DNA from: Candidatus Gastranaerophilales bacterium
GTDB lineage: Bacteria > Cyanobacteriota > Vampirovibrionia > Gastranaerophilales > Gastranaerophilaceae
Assembly: GCA_944322945.1 (NCBI GenBank)
Contig: CALUQN010000015.1
Location: 1 to 56,243 of the forward strand
Reading direction: 5' to 3'
Length of the DNA stretch: 56,243 nucleotides
Within the stretch, counting starts at the first letter, position 1. Every line of letters begins with the position of its first letter. Both the position numbers and the translations under genes were made by a program. This document shows, in pieces, positions 32,705 to 42,575 of this stretch. The notes under the pieces are model-generated. The model saw only the letters and a list, made by a program, of their open reading frames with translations, was not told where the DNA came from and did not search any database.

Positions 32705-35134
32705 ATGGTTAGGAAGTATCTGCTTGAATATTTACAAAACAAAAATGCTGTTATGTTCACGACGGCACTTGTGTTTATAACAGGCATAATGTCGTATTTT
32801 AACAACTGCGCAATTCTTTCTTCCGGAATTTTAACTATAACTTTTCTGGCGCTTTTACTTTTTAACGTATTGCCTGTCAGATATATTATCTTTTGGATAA
32901 TAGTTTTTTATCTTGGATTTTTCAACGCTGAATTAAGAACAGTGAATTTTGATGAACTTTCCAAATCCGCGCCGGCAAAAGCTGATATTTCTGGTCAAAT
33001 AGTTTCTATTCCGAACAGCAATCAATTGGGCAAAACAAAATTCTTTTTCCGTGTGAGCAATATGAACGGCAGAAGTATTAACGGCAAGGCGCTTGTCACT
33101 GTGACTTCTGAGGAAAATGATTTTTCGAAATTTAATATCGGAAAATCTTATAAAATCAGCGGTGCAAAACTCCGTCTTCCGGCAGAAGCTACAAACCCAT
33201 CACAGTTTGATTACGCAAAATATCTGCGGAATTTTAACACGCATACAGTAATTTACGCGGATATTGAAAATTGTTCGGCGATTGATTCTCAAATGCCTCT
33301 CCGGTGGAAGTTTTTATATGGATTGAACAATGTTCGCAACAATATTATTCAAACGCACGCAAAAATTTTGAAAAGTCCTAACCTTGAAATTCTCGGCGGA
33401 ATAGTCTTTGGTGACGATGCCATTGCACCGCCTGATTATGTAAAAGATTCGTTTGCCAATTCGGGTCTGCTGCATATACTCGCAGCTTCCGGCATGAATG
33501 TTGCGTTTATATATTCTTTCTGGTATTTCTTTATGCGCAGATTGCGCGTGCCGTTCAAATTCAGTGTAATCAGCGGCATGGGTGTTGTTGTGCTTTACAC
33601 TTTGATGACAGGATTAGGTGCGTCTGTTGTCAGAGCGGCTCTCATGCTTTTGTTCGTACTTGCCGGAAAACTTATTGACAGAGATGCTCACAGTATTTCG
33701 CTTTTGTCGTTTGTTGCAGTTCTTATGCTCATTTATAATCCTGCTTACATCAATGATGTCGGATTTCAGCTTTCGTTTATTGTTACTTTCGGACTGCTGA
33801 CCACGGCGGTGATTTTGCAGAAAAGAGTCGGCAAGATTAGTTTTCCTTATGCGCCCGTTATTTTGTCGGCTGTTTTAATCCCTGTTGTTGCGCAGGTGTG
33901 GGTTGTACCTGTGCAGATGTTTTATTTTAATACAATTTCCACTTATTCCGTATTTGCAAATATTGCGATTATGCCGTTTTTAAGTGTATTGAGTTTTGGC
34001 GGATTTGTAAGTTCAATTCTTGCTATGGTACCGCTGTTTGCAAAATATATTTGTCCGGCGTTTGATTTTGTTTTGAACATTATGCTGAATATCATTGTAT
34101 GGATTTCAAATTTCTGTTCACACATGCCGCACGCGGTTATACAAACAACTCACCCCGCAATTTTCCAATTAATCCTCTATTATGCAGTTGTGCTTCTTAT
34201 AACATTTATGTTCAAAATCGGGTTTAGCAGAAAACTTTTTGCAGTAATTTGCGGCATAATTTTTATCATTTGTATTTCAACAACAAACATTCCGAACAAA
34301 AATTTTGAGTTAATCGCATTTGATGTGAATAATGCGGATGCGTTTTTGCTCAAAACTCCGCAAAATAAATACTTCATGATTGATACCGGCAAATCCGGCT
34401 ACCGCGGAGGAAAGTCACAGGCAGAATTTCTTATTCTCAAATATTTTAAAGATTACGGTATCAAAAATCTTGAGGGAATTATCATCACACATTTTGATAA
34501 CGACCACTCCGGCGGTGCGTACGATTTGATTAAAAACCTCAACGTCAAAAATGTTTATATAAATTCCCTGACAGATGATTCTTACACCTCCTCTAAAATT
34601 TATTCAATTTTAAAATCAAAAAATGTAAATACTGTTGTAGTAGAAGGTTCGGAGCGGATTTATGCGGAATACGGGTTTGCGATAGATGTAACGCGTGCAC
34701 ATTTTGACGGCAAAAGGTTTGATAACGAAAATTCTATATTTACACTCGTAACTCATAAGGATTTTAAGATGTTGTTCACTGGTGATGCCGGTGTTAATGC
34801 TTTTCAAAAAGTAAAATCAAGTTTGCCGTCAGACATAGATATCTTGAAAGTCGGTCACCACGGCGGAAGCCATGTTGTTGATTTTGATATGATAAACCGG
34901 TTAAAACCCGAAGTATCAATTATCTCAACCGGGACAAACACTTTCGGGCATCCGGCAAAATCCGTTCTTGATACGCTGCGCAATACAAGCATATACAGAA
35001 CAGACCTCCACCATTCTATAAAAATTATCTCCAAAGGGCATTCTTACGAGGTAAGAACCTTTGACAAAAACAAACATAAATATATTAAACAGGAAGAGCT
35101 TTTTCTTCCAGTGCTGCAGCAATCTCATCAATAA
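32705..35134 (+). CDS. comEC: DNA internalization competence protein ComEC/Rec2
   Basis: 809 residues from ATG 32705. The frame opens at GTG 32624, but the promoter fit favours the later ATG; neither has a good Shine-Dalgarno. An N-terminal helical pair and OB-like domain, the competence membrane domain (SGLLHILAASGMNVAFIYSFWYF, then about eight helices) and a C-terminal metallo-beta-lactamase domain with THFDNDHSGG and LKVGHHGGSH are all present. It forms the inner membrane channel for single-stranded DNA during transformation, and the C-terminal domain may degrade the second strand. No other com gene is in the window. The 3' end overlaps pyrF by 50 bases on the opposite strand. Confidence 0.93.
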   Translation: MVRKYLLEYLQNKNAVMFTTALVFITGIMSYFNNCAILSSGILTITFLALLLFNVLPVRYIIFWIIVFYLGFFNAELRTVNFDELSKSAPAKADISGQIVSIPNSNQLGKTKFFFRVSNMNGRSINGKALVTVTSEENDFSKFNIGKSYKISGAKLRLPAEATNPSQFDYAKYLRNFNTHTVIYADIENCSAIDSQMPLRWKFLYGLNNVRNNIIQTHAKILKSPNLEILGGIVFGDDAIAPPDYVKDSFANSGLLHILAASGMNVAFIYSFWYFFMRRLRVPFKFSVISGMGVVVLYTLMTGLGASVVRAALMLLFVLAGKLIDRDAHSISLLSFVAVLMLIYNPAYINDVGFQLSFIVTFGLLTTAVILQKRVGKISFPYAPVILSAVLIPVVAQVWVVPVQMFYFNTISTYSVFANIAIMPFLSVLSFGGFVSSILAMVPLFAKYICPAFDFVLNIMLNIIVWISNFCSHMPHAVIQTTHPAIFQLILYYAVVLLITFMFKIGFSRKLFAVICGIIFIICISTTNIPNKNFELIAFDVNNADAFLLKTPQNKYFMIDTGKSGYRGGKSQAEFLILKYFKDYGIKNLEGIIITHFDNDHSGGAYDLIKNLNVKNVYINSLTDDSYTSSKIYSILKSKNVNTVVVEGSERIYAEYGFAIDVTRAHFDGKRFDNENSIFTLVTHKDFKMLFTGDAGVNAFQKVKSSLPSDIDILKVGHHGGSHVVDFDMINRLKPEVSIISTGTNTFGHPAKSVLDTLRNTSIYRTDLHHSIKIISKGHSYEVRTFDKNKHKYIKQEELFLPVLQQSHQ

Positions 35135-35840
35135 CAAGCTGAGCCGCAGCTTTTCTGTTTTCAGCTTCAATAATCGGCCGTCCTATAACGATGTAGTCGA
35201 CACCGGCAAGGATAGCTTCTTTCGGGGTAACTACGCGCACCTGATCATTTACAACAGACCAGGTCGGACGGGTTGCGGGGCAGATGATTGTTAAATCTTC
35301 GCCAAAGAGTTTTCTAATCCTTTTAGCTTCATCTGCGCTTGCCAGAACACCGTCAAGTTCGCATTCCTTAGCCAGTTGAACCAGCTGGATAACATAATCT
35401 TCAATATTTTTCTGGACGCAGAGTTCTTCTGTCAAGGTGCGCTGACCGAAGCTGGACAGAAGGGTTACTCCGTAAATATGCGGGTTTGGCTTGCCGAGTT
35501 CTTTTGCCATAGCGCGCGAAGCTTTTACTGCGGAGGAAACCATTTTGGAACCGCCTTGCAAGTGGATATTAAAATATTTAACATCATTTTTAACAAGGTG
35601 CTGGCACGCTTTTTCCACAGTGTGCGGAATATCATGGAATTTGCCGTCATAGTAGCACTTGGCGCCCAGAGATTCAATGAGCCTCACTGCCTCATAACCG
35701 TAATTTACAATAATCGGCAGACCTATTTTAAAAGACCCGACATAATCTTTAAGTTCGCAAACAAGTTCACTTACTTCCTCAAGCGTATCTACATCAAGAG
35801 CGAGAATAATTCTGTCTTTAGCTTCAATATTTTCAATCAT
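35085..35840 (-). CDS. pyrF: Orotidine 5'-phosphate decarboxylase
   Basis: 251 residues from the ATG at 35840 (MIENIEAKDR), chosen because GGAG lies 9 bases upstream; the frame extends 14 codons further. Final step of UMP synthesis. ILALDVDT, SFKIG (Lys 38) and YYDGKFHDIPHTV (Asp 65, Lys 67, Asp 70, the catalytic triad) are conserved, and GRPI binds phosphate. CPATRP replaces the usual PGIRP loop. Single gene, convergent and overlapping with comEC by 50 bases. Confidence 0.95.
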   Translation of the reverse strand: MIENIEAKDRIILALDVDTLEEVSELVCELKDYVGSFKIGLPIIVNYGYEAVRLIESLGAKCYYDGKFHDIPHTVEKACQHLVKNDVKYFNIHLQGGSKMVSSAVKASRAMAKELGKPNPHIYGVTLLSSFGQRTLTEELCVQKNIEDYVIQLVQLAKECELDGVLASADEAKRIRKLFGEDLTIICPATRPTWSVVNDQVRVVTPKEAILAGVDYIVIGRPIIEAENRKAAAQLVIDEIAAALEEKALPV

Positions 35841-36760
35841 CACACAATACTCCATACAAAAAGTTCTAAGATAGTTTAACACTCAAACAAAAGAAAATCA
35901 ATCCCGTAGCAATTAGTCACATAGAGTTACTGTAGGTCAGGCATTGCCTGACATTATACTTTGTATTTTGTTGTTCCCCATCCCAACCTTCCCCAAGTCG
36001 GGGAAGGAACATGTGTTAAGCTCTTACGGGCGCTACAAAAGCCTGATTTTAAAAGAGCTTCAAAATTTTTTGAACATCTACAAAAGGCGATATTTCAGTT
36101 TGAGGAAATAGTAATGATGCAAACATCATGTTTGCTGTCATCCTGAAAACGTAGAAAAACCATTTTTATTTTTTGATACGTGATTTTCAAGCTGTTCAGG
36201 ATCTTGCCGCGCAGAAAATCTTGCCAGTACTTCACAAGCTTAGATGCTGAAACAAGTTCAGCATGACATATTAATCCCCTCTTCTGAATCAGGAGAGGGG
36301 CGAGGGGTGAGGTTTTCCTGTTGGGCAAGTATGCCCAACCTACAGTTCTTTTTCCAAAATCTTTGATTTTGTGAAAAATGTCCGGTTTTCCGCAGGGGCT
36401 AACCAACTTGAAACATCTGCTTTTCGGTGGTAAGATCCCGAAATAAATTCGGGATGACATATTACTTTTTTGTCACCCTGAACTTGTTTCAGGGTCTTGT
36501 CACCTATCAAGTCCTGTGTTGGTTTCCTGCAGGGTCTTGCCCGTGGTTAGCTTCCGAAACACGGAGGTCAATCCGTCGTTCGGAATGACATTATGCTTAT
36601 CTTTTAATAATATTTGGTGGAAATATATAAATCCCCTTTTTTGTATATTTGAGGGTTAGAATGTAAAAAAATGTAACGATTTAGTAAAAACATTAAATTT
36701 CTCCGGCAAAAATTCCGTTAGTAATAAATGTAATGTGGAATAAACACGGAGGTATTATTT
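35841..36760. repeat. Intergenic repeat mosaic upstream of the large autotransporter
   Basis: No gene. Recognisable pieces: GTAGGTCAGGCATTGCCTGAC (35932-35952), the CCTTCCCC/GGGGAAGG element (35988-36008), the roughly 140-base module on the plus strand (36014-36145), the GTCATCCTGAAAACGTAGAAA...CAAGCTGTTCAGGATC element (36137-36205), the CCCCTCTTC...AGGAGAGGGG element (36276-36312), and several CTGAA...TTCAG or CCCGAA...TTCGGG palindromes (36240-36500). The final 150 bases are unique and AT-rich and presumably hold the autotransporter promoter. Confidence 0.8.
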
Positions 36761-39700
36761 ATGTATAAGAAACCTAAAAATCTTGATAAATCGGCATTTT
36801 CTGTAAATATAGATAAGCGGGCGACGCGTGCACTTTTAGCGGCAATTTTGCTCGGCGCTGCGCCTGCTTTCGCAGATGATTTAAGCACGCCGACGTTGGG
36901 TGCTGATAGCGCTTATACCCTCACAAAAGTCGACGCGGCTGGTGAAAACACTGTTACAAAATTTGAGTACAACTCAACAACAGGCGAGTTTACACCTGTA
37001 TATTACCGTGTTGATTTGAAACAAACCGAATACGGAAATCCTAATGGGAACACTACGCTCACTTTTGGTTGGCAAATGAATGCTGATGACTCAACAAAAT
37101 TTGTACAAAATCCGACAACACCTATAGGGCAAACTATTACTTACAAATATAATTTATCTACAGGTTCTCAACCTACTGGTGAGTATACAACGGAATATAT
37201 TAATAAAGAGTCTGTTCTAAATGTCACCGACCGAGGAATGAGTGGTAATCATCATAAACTTACTGGAGGAATTTCAGGTATCACAGATTTTGAAAATGTG
37301 TTATTTCAAGACAATAGCACTAAAGCTTCATTAATTGTTAACCATAAATCCAGCTATGTAGATGTTCGTGGCGGTGCGTTAAATAATTCTAATTCAATAG
37401 ATAATCTTAGCGGAGCTTTTATTAACAATGCCATTACTTCATCTGTTCACAAAAATTACTCAAATAATTATGGTGCTTATATATATGCTTATGGTGGTGC
37501 ATTGTACAATTCTGGAGATATCACAAACATGAATGCAAATTTTATTAATAATTCTGTTAGTGGCTACACTAGTCGAGAAGAAGGAGATGCATGGGGATAT
37601 GGTGGTGCTATTTATAACACAGGAAACATTGGCAATATCACAGGAGATTTTATTAGTAATTCTGCTGCAACGTGGGGGGGAGCTATACAAAACAAAGGTG
37701 AAATAGGCAACATCACGGGTGATTTTATTGGGAACCATGCAGGTTATATAGGTGGCGCTATATATAATGAAGGCATAATGGGCAATATTACTGGAAACTT
37801 TATTGGAAACTCTGTTGGTAGTTATGGTGGTGCAATATACAACGAGTATGATGGCATTATTGGAAATATTGTAGGCAATTTTATTGGTAATTCTGCATAT
37901 TCTCACAGTGCTGCTATATGTAATTATGGTCAAGTAGGCGATATTACAGGGGATTTTATTCGAAACCATGGAAAAGAAGGTGGTGCTATATATAATACAA
38001 ATAAAACAGGTAATATTGTTGGTGATTTTATAGCAAATAACGCAAATGCCGGTGGTGCCATTCGCAATGAAGGTATCATCAACAATATTACTGGTGATTT
38101 CATAGGAAACACCGCAAAAGAGGGCGGGGCTATAGATAATGATGGCTTCATAACGATTACAGATAGCAATTTTGAAAATAATTATAGTACAGATGGGGCT
38201 GGCGGGGCTATAAGTAACTATAACCGATACGATGACCGGGTTGGCGGAAGTCTTGCTCAACCGTCTGCACTTGCGCTATATTCAGATGGCGAAGACTCAC
38301 AAGAATTTCAACCAAATTTAACTATCAAAAACACTACTTTTAATAACAACACATCAGCATCGTCAGGCGGCGCTATATTTTCTCAATACAACTACAACCT
38401 TGAAAAATACACAGGCGGAGCCGAGCCGCCAAGATATGAGTCTCTTATGCTCATGTCTGAAACGGTGACTGAAGCTACGCCTGCTACTTATGCAGAAACA
38501 CCTGTGATTAGCATTGAAAATTCTTCTTTCCAAAACAACAGCGCAAAAGCGGGTGACGGCGGTGCTATTTCATTTTATTACAGTGATAATATTCAGACTT
38601 ATTTAGGTCAATCATCTCCTGGACAACCTGGTTCGCTTGTATTGGCTGATTCAGGGATATCCTTGTTAAGCGAAACTGGTGATAGCTCGGATGAGATATT
38701 AGGTGAATACCAAAAAACATCCAACTTTTTGAGTATTAAAAATTCAGAGTTTGTCGGCAACAAGTCTGCTCTGGGCGGAGCTATTTCCTTTAGCTATAAC
38801 AAAGTTGAAACAAACATTGCAGAAGAACCGCCAGCAGAGCCCGTAAGTTTACTCACAGAAGAAACCGAACCGGAATACAAACTGGTGTTGGAAAACACAA
38901 GCTTTGCAAACAACAGCGTAGCTCTGCCGGAGGACTATACCCCCTCAGAATACGGAGATGATCCTATTCCGCAGGGCGGCGCTATCTTCACTAACGCTGA
39001 TACTAAAATTGTTGCAGATAACGGCAACTCTATTTTCTCTAACAACACTGTCACTGCAAACGGCGTTACGCAGAAAAACGATATCTACATCGTCAGCAAC
39101 ACAAATTCAACAATTAATGTAACACCGGATGAAAACAATTGGGATATGGTACCGTCAATTGACGCAACACAGGAAAAATTCAACCCTGTAACTCTATCTC
39201 TTGAAGCCAAAAACAACGGTACAATCAGCTTTGACGGTACTATCGACGGTGAAGCTACTTACAGTAAAGCTGTTCTTGATGAAAATGGACATAATGGCAA
39301 CTGGTATGATTATTTTGAAACCGAAAAGCTAGATACACCATACGCCTACAATCTCGACATTAAAGGCGATGAAACAGGGCGCGTTGTCTTTAACAACGAT
39401 GTCAAAAATGCTAATGTCACAGTTGCTGATACAAATGTCTATTTCGGCACACGTGACAATATCTTTGACGGTAACAACCTTGAATTAAAAAGCGGTATGC
39501 TCTCTATGGTCAATGATGCCGCAGGAGTTTCAGCTTTAAATACTTTCACAGTCACCGGCGATACACAATTCGTCGCTGACGTTGATTTGGCTAACCAATC
39601 CATGGACAGAATTACAGCTGATACTTACGGCGAACACACAGGCAACTTAAACGTCGTCGGTATGAACCTCTTATCCGATGCTCCTGAAACCCGTGATACT

Positions 39701-40954
39701 ACTGAAATCCTCTTCGCTGACACCGGCCTGATGGATAACGTTGTTAACGGCACAGGAGAGCTTCCGAACGCCTTCCAAACCGCTTACACTCCAATCTACA
39801 AATATAACGTAGGCTACGAAACACGTGAAGATGACGGCGGCTACTTCATCTTTACAAGAGGAGATAAGCTCCCTGTTACTCCAGGCGACGGTGGTGGCTC
39901 TACCGGCAACCCGTCTGACGCATTCAACCCCGCGGTCTTAGCGACACCTGTCGGCAACCTTGCTGCAGGGCAAGCTGCCGTCAATGAAGCTTTCAAATAC
40001 GTCTTTGAACACGCTGACGCCTTCACACAGCTTCCGGCTATGGAACGCTATGCGCAAATTAACGCTAATAAATACGCAATGAGTACTGACTTCAACGACA
40101 ATTTGCCTTCCTACACAGATAACCTCCACAACAAGGGTGTCTGGTTCAGACCTTATACAACTTTTGAAACTATGAACCTCGACAACGGCCCTAAAGTTGA
40201 CGCAATCACCTATGGTTCACTTGTAGGCTTTGACGGTGACTTTAAAGAGATGAAAAACGGTTGGCACAGAGTCTTCACTGGCTATGCCGGCTATATGGGG
40301 TCTAGTTTAAACTACTCCGGTGTTGATACTAGCTTGAACGGCGGCTTGTTAGGATTCACAGAAACTTTCTACAAAGGTAACTTCTGGACTGCTATCACGG
40401 CTTCTGCCGGTGCTGCTGTCGGTGAATCTCACTCCATGTACGGTAAAGAAGATTATACAAGCTTACTTGCAGGTGTTGGGTCGAAAACCGGTTACAACTT
40501 CGAATTTAAAGACGGTAAATTTATCATCCAGCCTATTATGTTCTTGTCTTATACTTTCGTAAATACGTTTGACTACAAGAATGCTGCCGGAGTTAACATT
40601 GAATCTGACCCGTTACACACAATTCAATTGAACCCGAGTGTAAGATTTATCGCAAACCTCAAGGGCGGCTGGCAGCCGTACGCTTCTGTTGGTATGGTCT
40701 GGAACCTGATGAACGAATCTAAAGTTACTGCTAACAACGTTAAACTGCCTGAAATGTCTGTAAAACCGTACGTTGAATACGGGGTTGGTGTACAGAGAAA
40801 CTGGGCGGATAAGTTCACGGCGTTCTTGCAGGCAATGATACGCAACGGAGGACGTAATGGTATTGCGCTCACCGGCGGCTTCCGCTTCATGCTCGGCTTT
40901 GACGACAAAGACAACGACAAACCAAAAGTTAAAAAAGAAATCAAGTCACTCTAG
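36761..40954 (+). CDS. Large autotransporter adhesin with GGAIYN repeats
   Basis: 1397 residues; CGGAGG precedes the ATG. An extended signal peptide (about 1-43, cut after AFA, with a hydrophobic core at 29-42) leads to a beta-helix passenger. Residues about 280-480 are near-regular turns reading GGAIYNxGxIGNITGDFIGN, followed by larger NxSFxNNS units separated by acidic loops. A pivot region resembles that of the 24951 paralogue (SMDRITA, FADTGLMDNVV, PIYKYN). The barrel (about 1125-1380) starts GVWFRPYTTFETMNLDNGPK. The barrel ends GGFRFMLGF but continues with 17 charged residues, so the usual terminal Phe is internal. Surface adhesin by family. Repeats of the same family flank the gene on both sides. 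Confidence 0.93.
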   Translation: MYKKPKNLDKSAFSVNIDKRATRALLAAILLGAAPAFADDLSTPTLGADSAYTLTKVDAAGENTVTKFEYNSTTGEFTPVYYRVDLKQTEYGNPNGNTTLTFGWQMNADDSTKFVQNPTTPIGQTITYKYNLSTGSQPTGEYTTEYINKESVLNVTDRGMSGNHHKLTGGISGITDFENVLFQDNSTKASLIVNHKSSYVDVRGGALNNSNSIDNLSGAFINNAITSSVHKNYSNNYGAYIYAYGGALYNSGDITNMNANFINNSVSGYTSREEGDAWGYGGAIYNTGNIGNITGDFISNSAATWGGAIQNKGEIGNITGDFIGNHAGYIGGAIYNEGIMGNITGNFIGNSVGSYGGAIYNEYDGIIGNIVGNFIGNSAYSHSAAICNYGQVGDITGDFIRNHGKEGGAIYNTNKTGNIVGDFIANNANAGGAIRNEGIINNITGDFIGNTAKEGGAIDNDGFITITDSNFENNYSTDGAGGAISNYNRYDDRVGGSLAQPSALALYSDGEDSQEFQPNLTIKNTTFNNNTSASSGGAIFSQYNYNLEKYTGGAEPPRYESLMLMSETVTEATPATYAETPVISIENSSFQNNSAKAGDGGAISFYYSDNIQTYLGQSSPGQPGSLVLADSGISLLSETGDSSDEILGEYQKTSNFLSIKNSEFVGNKSALGGAISFSYNKVETNIAEEPPAEPVSLLTEETEPEYKLVLENTSFANNSVALPEDYTPSEYGDDPIPQGGAIFTNADTKIVADNGNSIFSNNTVTANGVTQKNDIYIVSNTNSTINVTPDENNWDMVPSIDATQEKFNPVTLSLEAKNNGTISFDGTIDGEATYSKAVLDENGHNGNWYDYFETEKLDTPYAYNLDIKGDETGRVVFNNDVKNANVTVADTNVYFGTRDNIFDGNNLELKSGMLSMVNDAAGVSALNTFTVTGDTQFVADVDLANQSMDRITADTYGEHTGNLNVVGMNLLSDAPETRDTTEILFADTGLMDNVVNGTGELPNAFQTAYTPIYKYNVGYETREDDGGYFIFTRGDKLPVTPGDGGGSTGNPSDAFNPAVLATPVGNLAAGQAAVNEAFKYVFEHADAFTQLPAMERYAQINANKYAMSTDFNDNLPSYTDNLHNKGVWFRPYTTFETMNLDNGPKVDAITYGSLVGFDGDFKEMKNGWHRVFTGYAGYMGSSLNYSGVDTSLNGGLLGFTETFYKGNFWTAITASAGAAVGESHSMYGKEDYTSLLAGVGSKTGYNFEFKDGKFIIQPIMFLSYTFVNTFDYKNAAGVNIESDPLHTIQLNPSVRFIANLKGGWQPYASVGMVWNLMNESKVTANNVKLPEMSVKPYVEYGVGVQRNWADKFTAFLQAMIRNGGRNGIALTGGFRFMLGFDDKDNDKPKVKKEIKSL
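37612..38150 (+). repeat. Repeats encoding GGAIYN...NITGDFIGN turns
   Basis: About eight units of 60-80 bases within the autotransporter passenger, each encoding one beta-helix turn. Codon use differs among units (GGTGGTGC, GGCGGGGC, GGGGGAGC), so they are diverged rather than freshly amplified, but slippage or recombination between them could vary adhesin length. Confidence 0.75.
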
Positions 40955-41759
40955 CAAACATGATGTTTGCTGTCATCCTGAAAGCGTAGAAAATCCGTTT
41001 TTTTTGAAAAACGTGATTTTCAAGCTGTTCAGGATCTTGCCAGCTCTTCACAAGCTAAGACCCTGAAATAAATTCAGGGTGACAATAAGTAGGTCAGGCA
41101 ATGCCTGACCTACATAAACTTTGTACCCTCCCCAGGTCGGGGAGGGCTAGGGTGGGGAACAAACATTATGTTTGGCAAACGTAACGTTTGCATCAATAGG
41201 ACTATTCAACTTTTAAAAAGTCGCCTTTTGAAAATGCTCAAGAAATTTTGAAAGACTTTTAACAGGCGGCTTTTAGTACGCCCGTAAGAGTTTTTCAATC
41301 TTAGTAGGACAGGGGCAGGGGTGAGGTCTTACTGTCAGGCAGTGCCTGACCTACAGAAACTAAGCCCGCAGGGCTTACAGGCGAGTCTCCGTGAGCGTGA
41401 AGCAAATCCAAGACAGGGTGGCACTTAGTGCCGGGTGAGGGGACGGACATAATGGTTCTCGCCTTGCCCCCCACCTAACCTCCCCCACACAATGTGGGGG
41501 GAGGAATTAAAACTGCTAAGCTCTTACGGGCATGACAATGTTTGTGGGCACGCGTGCGCTTTGCCCACCCTATAACTCTTTCGCCAAACAATGCACTTTG
41601 TACCCTCCCCAGGTCGGGGAGGGCTAGGGTGGGGTGCAAACATTATGTTTGGCAAACATTTCGTTTGCCTCCTTATTAAAATAATATAAAGTTATTGAGG
41701 GCTGCTGATATTTGTAATATAATGGGTTTATCGGTTATTTTAAATAGGAGAGCTAAATT
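40955..41759. repeat. Intergenic repeat mosaic downstream of the large autotransporter
   Basis: No gene. Pieces in order: the GTCATCCTGAAAGCGTAGAAA...GTTCAGGATC element (40970-41036); CCCTGAAATAAATTCAGGGTGACA (41050-41073); TAGGTCAGGCAATGCCTGACCTA (41090-41112); CCCTCCCCAGGTCGGGGAGGG (41127-41147); the module on the minus strand (41165-41305); a second CAGGCAGTGCCTGACCTA (41336-41353); CCCCCACACAATGTGGGGG (41482-41500); GTGGGCACGCGTGC...GCCCACC (41544-41570); and another CCCTCCCC/GGGGAGGG copy (41603-41623). The last 80 bases before lpxA are unique. Confidence 0.8.
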
Positions 41760-42575
41760 ATGATAGACAAAACAGCCATTATCCACCCGTCAGCACAAAT
41801 TGCGGATGATGCAATTATCGGACCTTACGTTGTTATCGGCGAAAATGTTAAAATCGGCAGCAAAACAAGAGTAATCTCAAACGCACATATAGAGTTTGCT
41901 GAAATCGGCGAAAGATGTACGATTTCCCCGTTTGCGACTATCGGCTCCGAACCCCAGGATTTGGGTTACAAAGGTGAAGAAACTAAGGTTGTTATAGGCG
42001 ATGACACTATCATTAAAGAAAATGTTACTGTCCATAGAGGCGCTGCCTGCGGTGATTTTACCACAAGAATAGGTAACAAATGCCTTCTGATGGTCGGCTC
42101 TCACGTTGCTCATAACTGTGTGCTCGCTGATCAGGTTATATTGGCTAACCTTGTGACGCTGGGTGGTCATGTTCACGTAGGTTTCGGCGCGTTTGTCGGC
42201 GGTATGAGCGTTTTCCACCAGAATATAAGAATCGGCGATATGGCTATCATAAGCGGTTTTTCCGCCTCCCGCCAGGATATTCTGCCTTACTCAAAAGGTG
42301 ACGGCAGACCGCCTGTTCCGCGCGGAATTAATGTAGTTGCTATGAAACGCCGCGGTGTCCCGCAGGAAATCAGAACTGCCGTTAATGATGCTTTCAAACT
42401 CCTTATTTCGGAAGATTACAATACTACTCAGGCTATCGAAAAAATTAAAGCAGAAATCCCGATGAATGAATATATTGAAAATATGATTGAGTTTATCAAG
42501 ACATCTAAGCGCGGTGTGCTTTTGAAATCTCACAAGAGCGGTTATCAGTCTTTAGAGGACAGCGAAAATGAATAA
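41760..42575 (+). CDS. lpxA: UDP-N-acetylglucosamine O-acyltransferase
   Basis: 271 residues. First step of lipid A synthesis: transfer of 3-hydroxyacyl from ACP to UDP-GlcNAc. The N-terminal left-handed beta-helix (hexapeptide repeats 6-185) contains the catalytic His 118 in SHVAHNC. The helical C-terminus has KRRGVPQEIR. A GGAGAG ribosome site precedes the ATG. Unusually it is not with lpxC and fabZ, which lie 12 kb away on the other strand; its partner here is an M29 aminopeptidase overlapping by 8 bases. Confidence 0.96.
   Translation: MIDKTAIIHPSAQIADDAIIGPYVVIGENVKIGSKTRVISNAHIEFAEIGERCTISPFATIGSEPQDLGYKGEETKVVIGDDTIIKENVTVHRGAACGDFTTRIGNKCLLMVGSHVAHNCVLADQVILANLVTLGGHVHVGFGAFVGGMSVFHQNIRIGDMAIISGFSASRQDILPYSKGDGRPPVPRGINVVAMKRRGVPQEIRTAVNDAFKLLISEDYNTTQAIEKIKAEIPMNEYIENMIEFIKTSKRGVLLKSHKSGYQSLEDSENE

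Noticed and set aside
37460-38260. Long open frame on the minus strand inside the autotransporter
   Set aside because: It mirrors the regular GGAIYN repeats on the other strand, has low-complexity Ile/Thr/Ser composition and no ribosome site. It is a shadow of the repeat.
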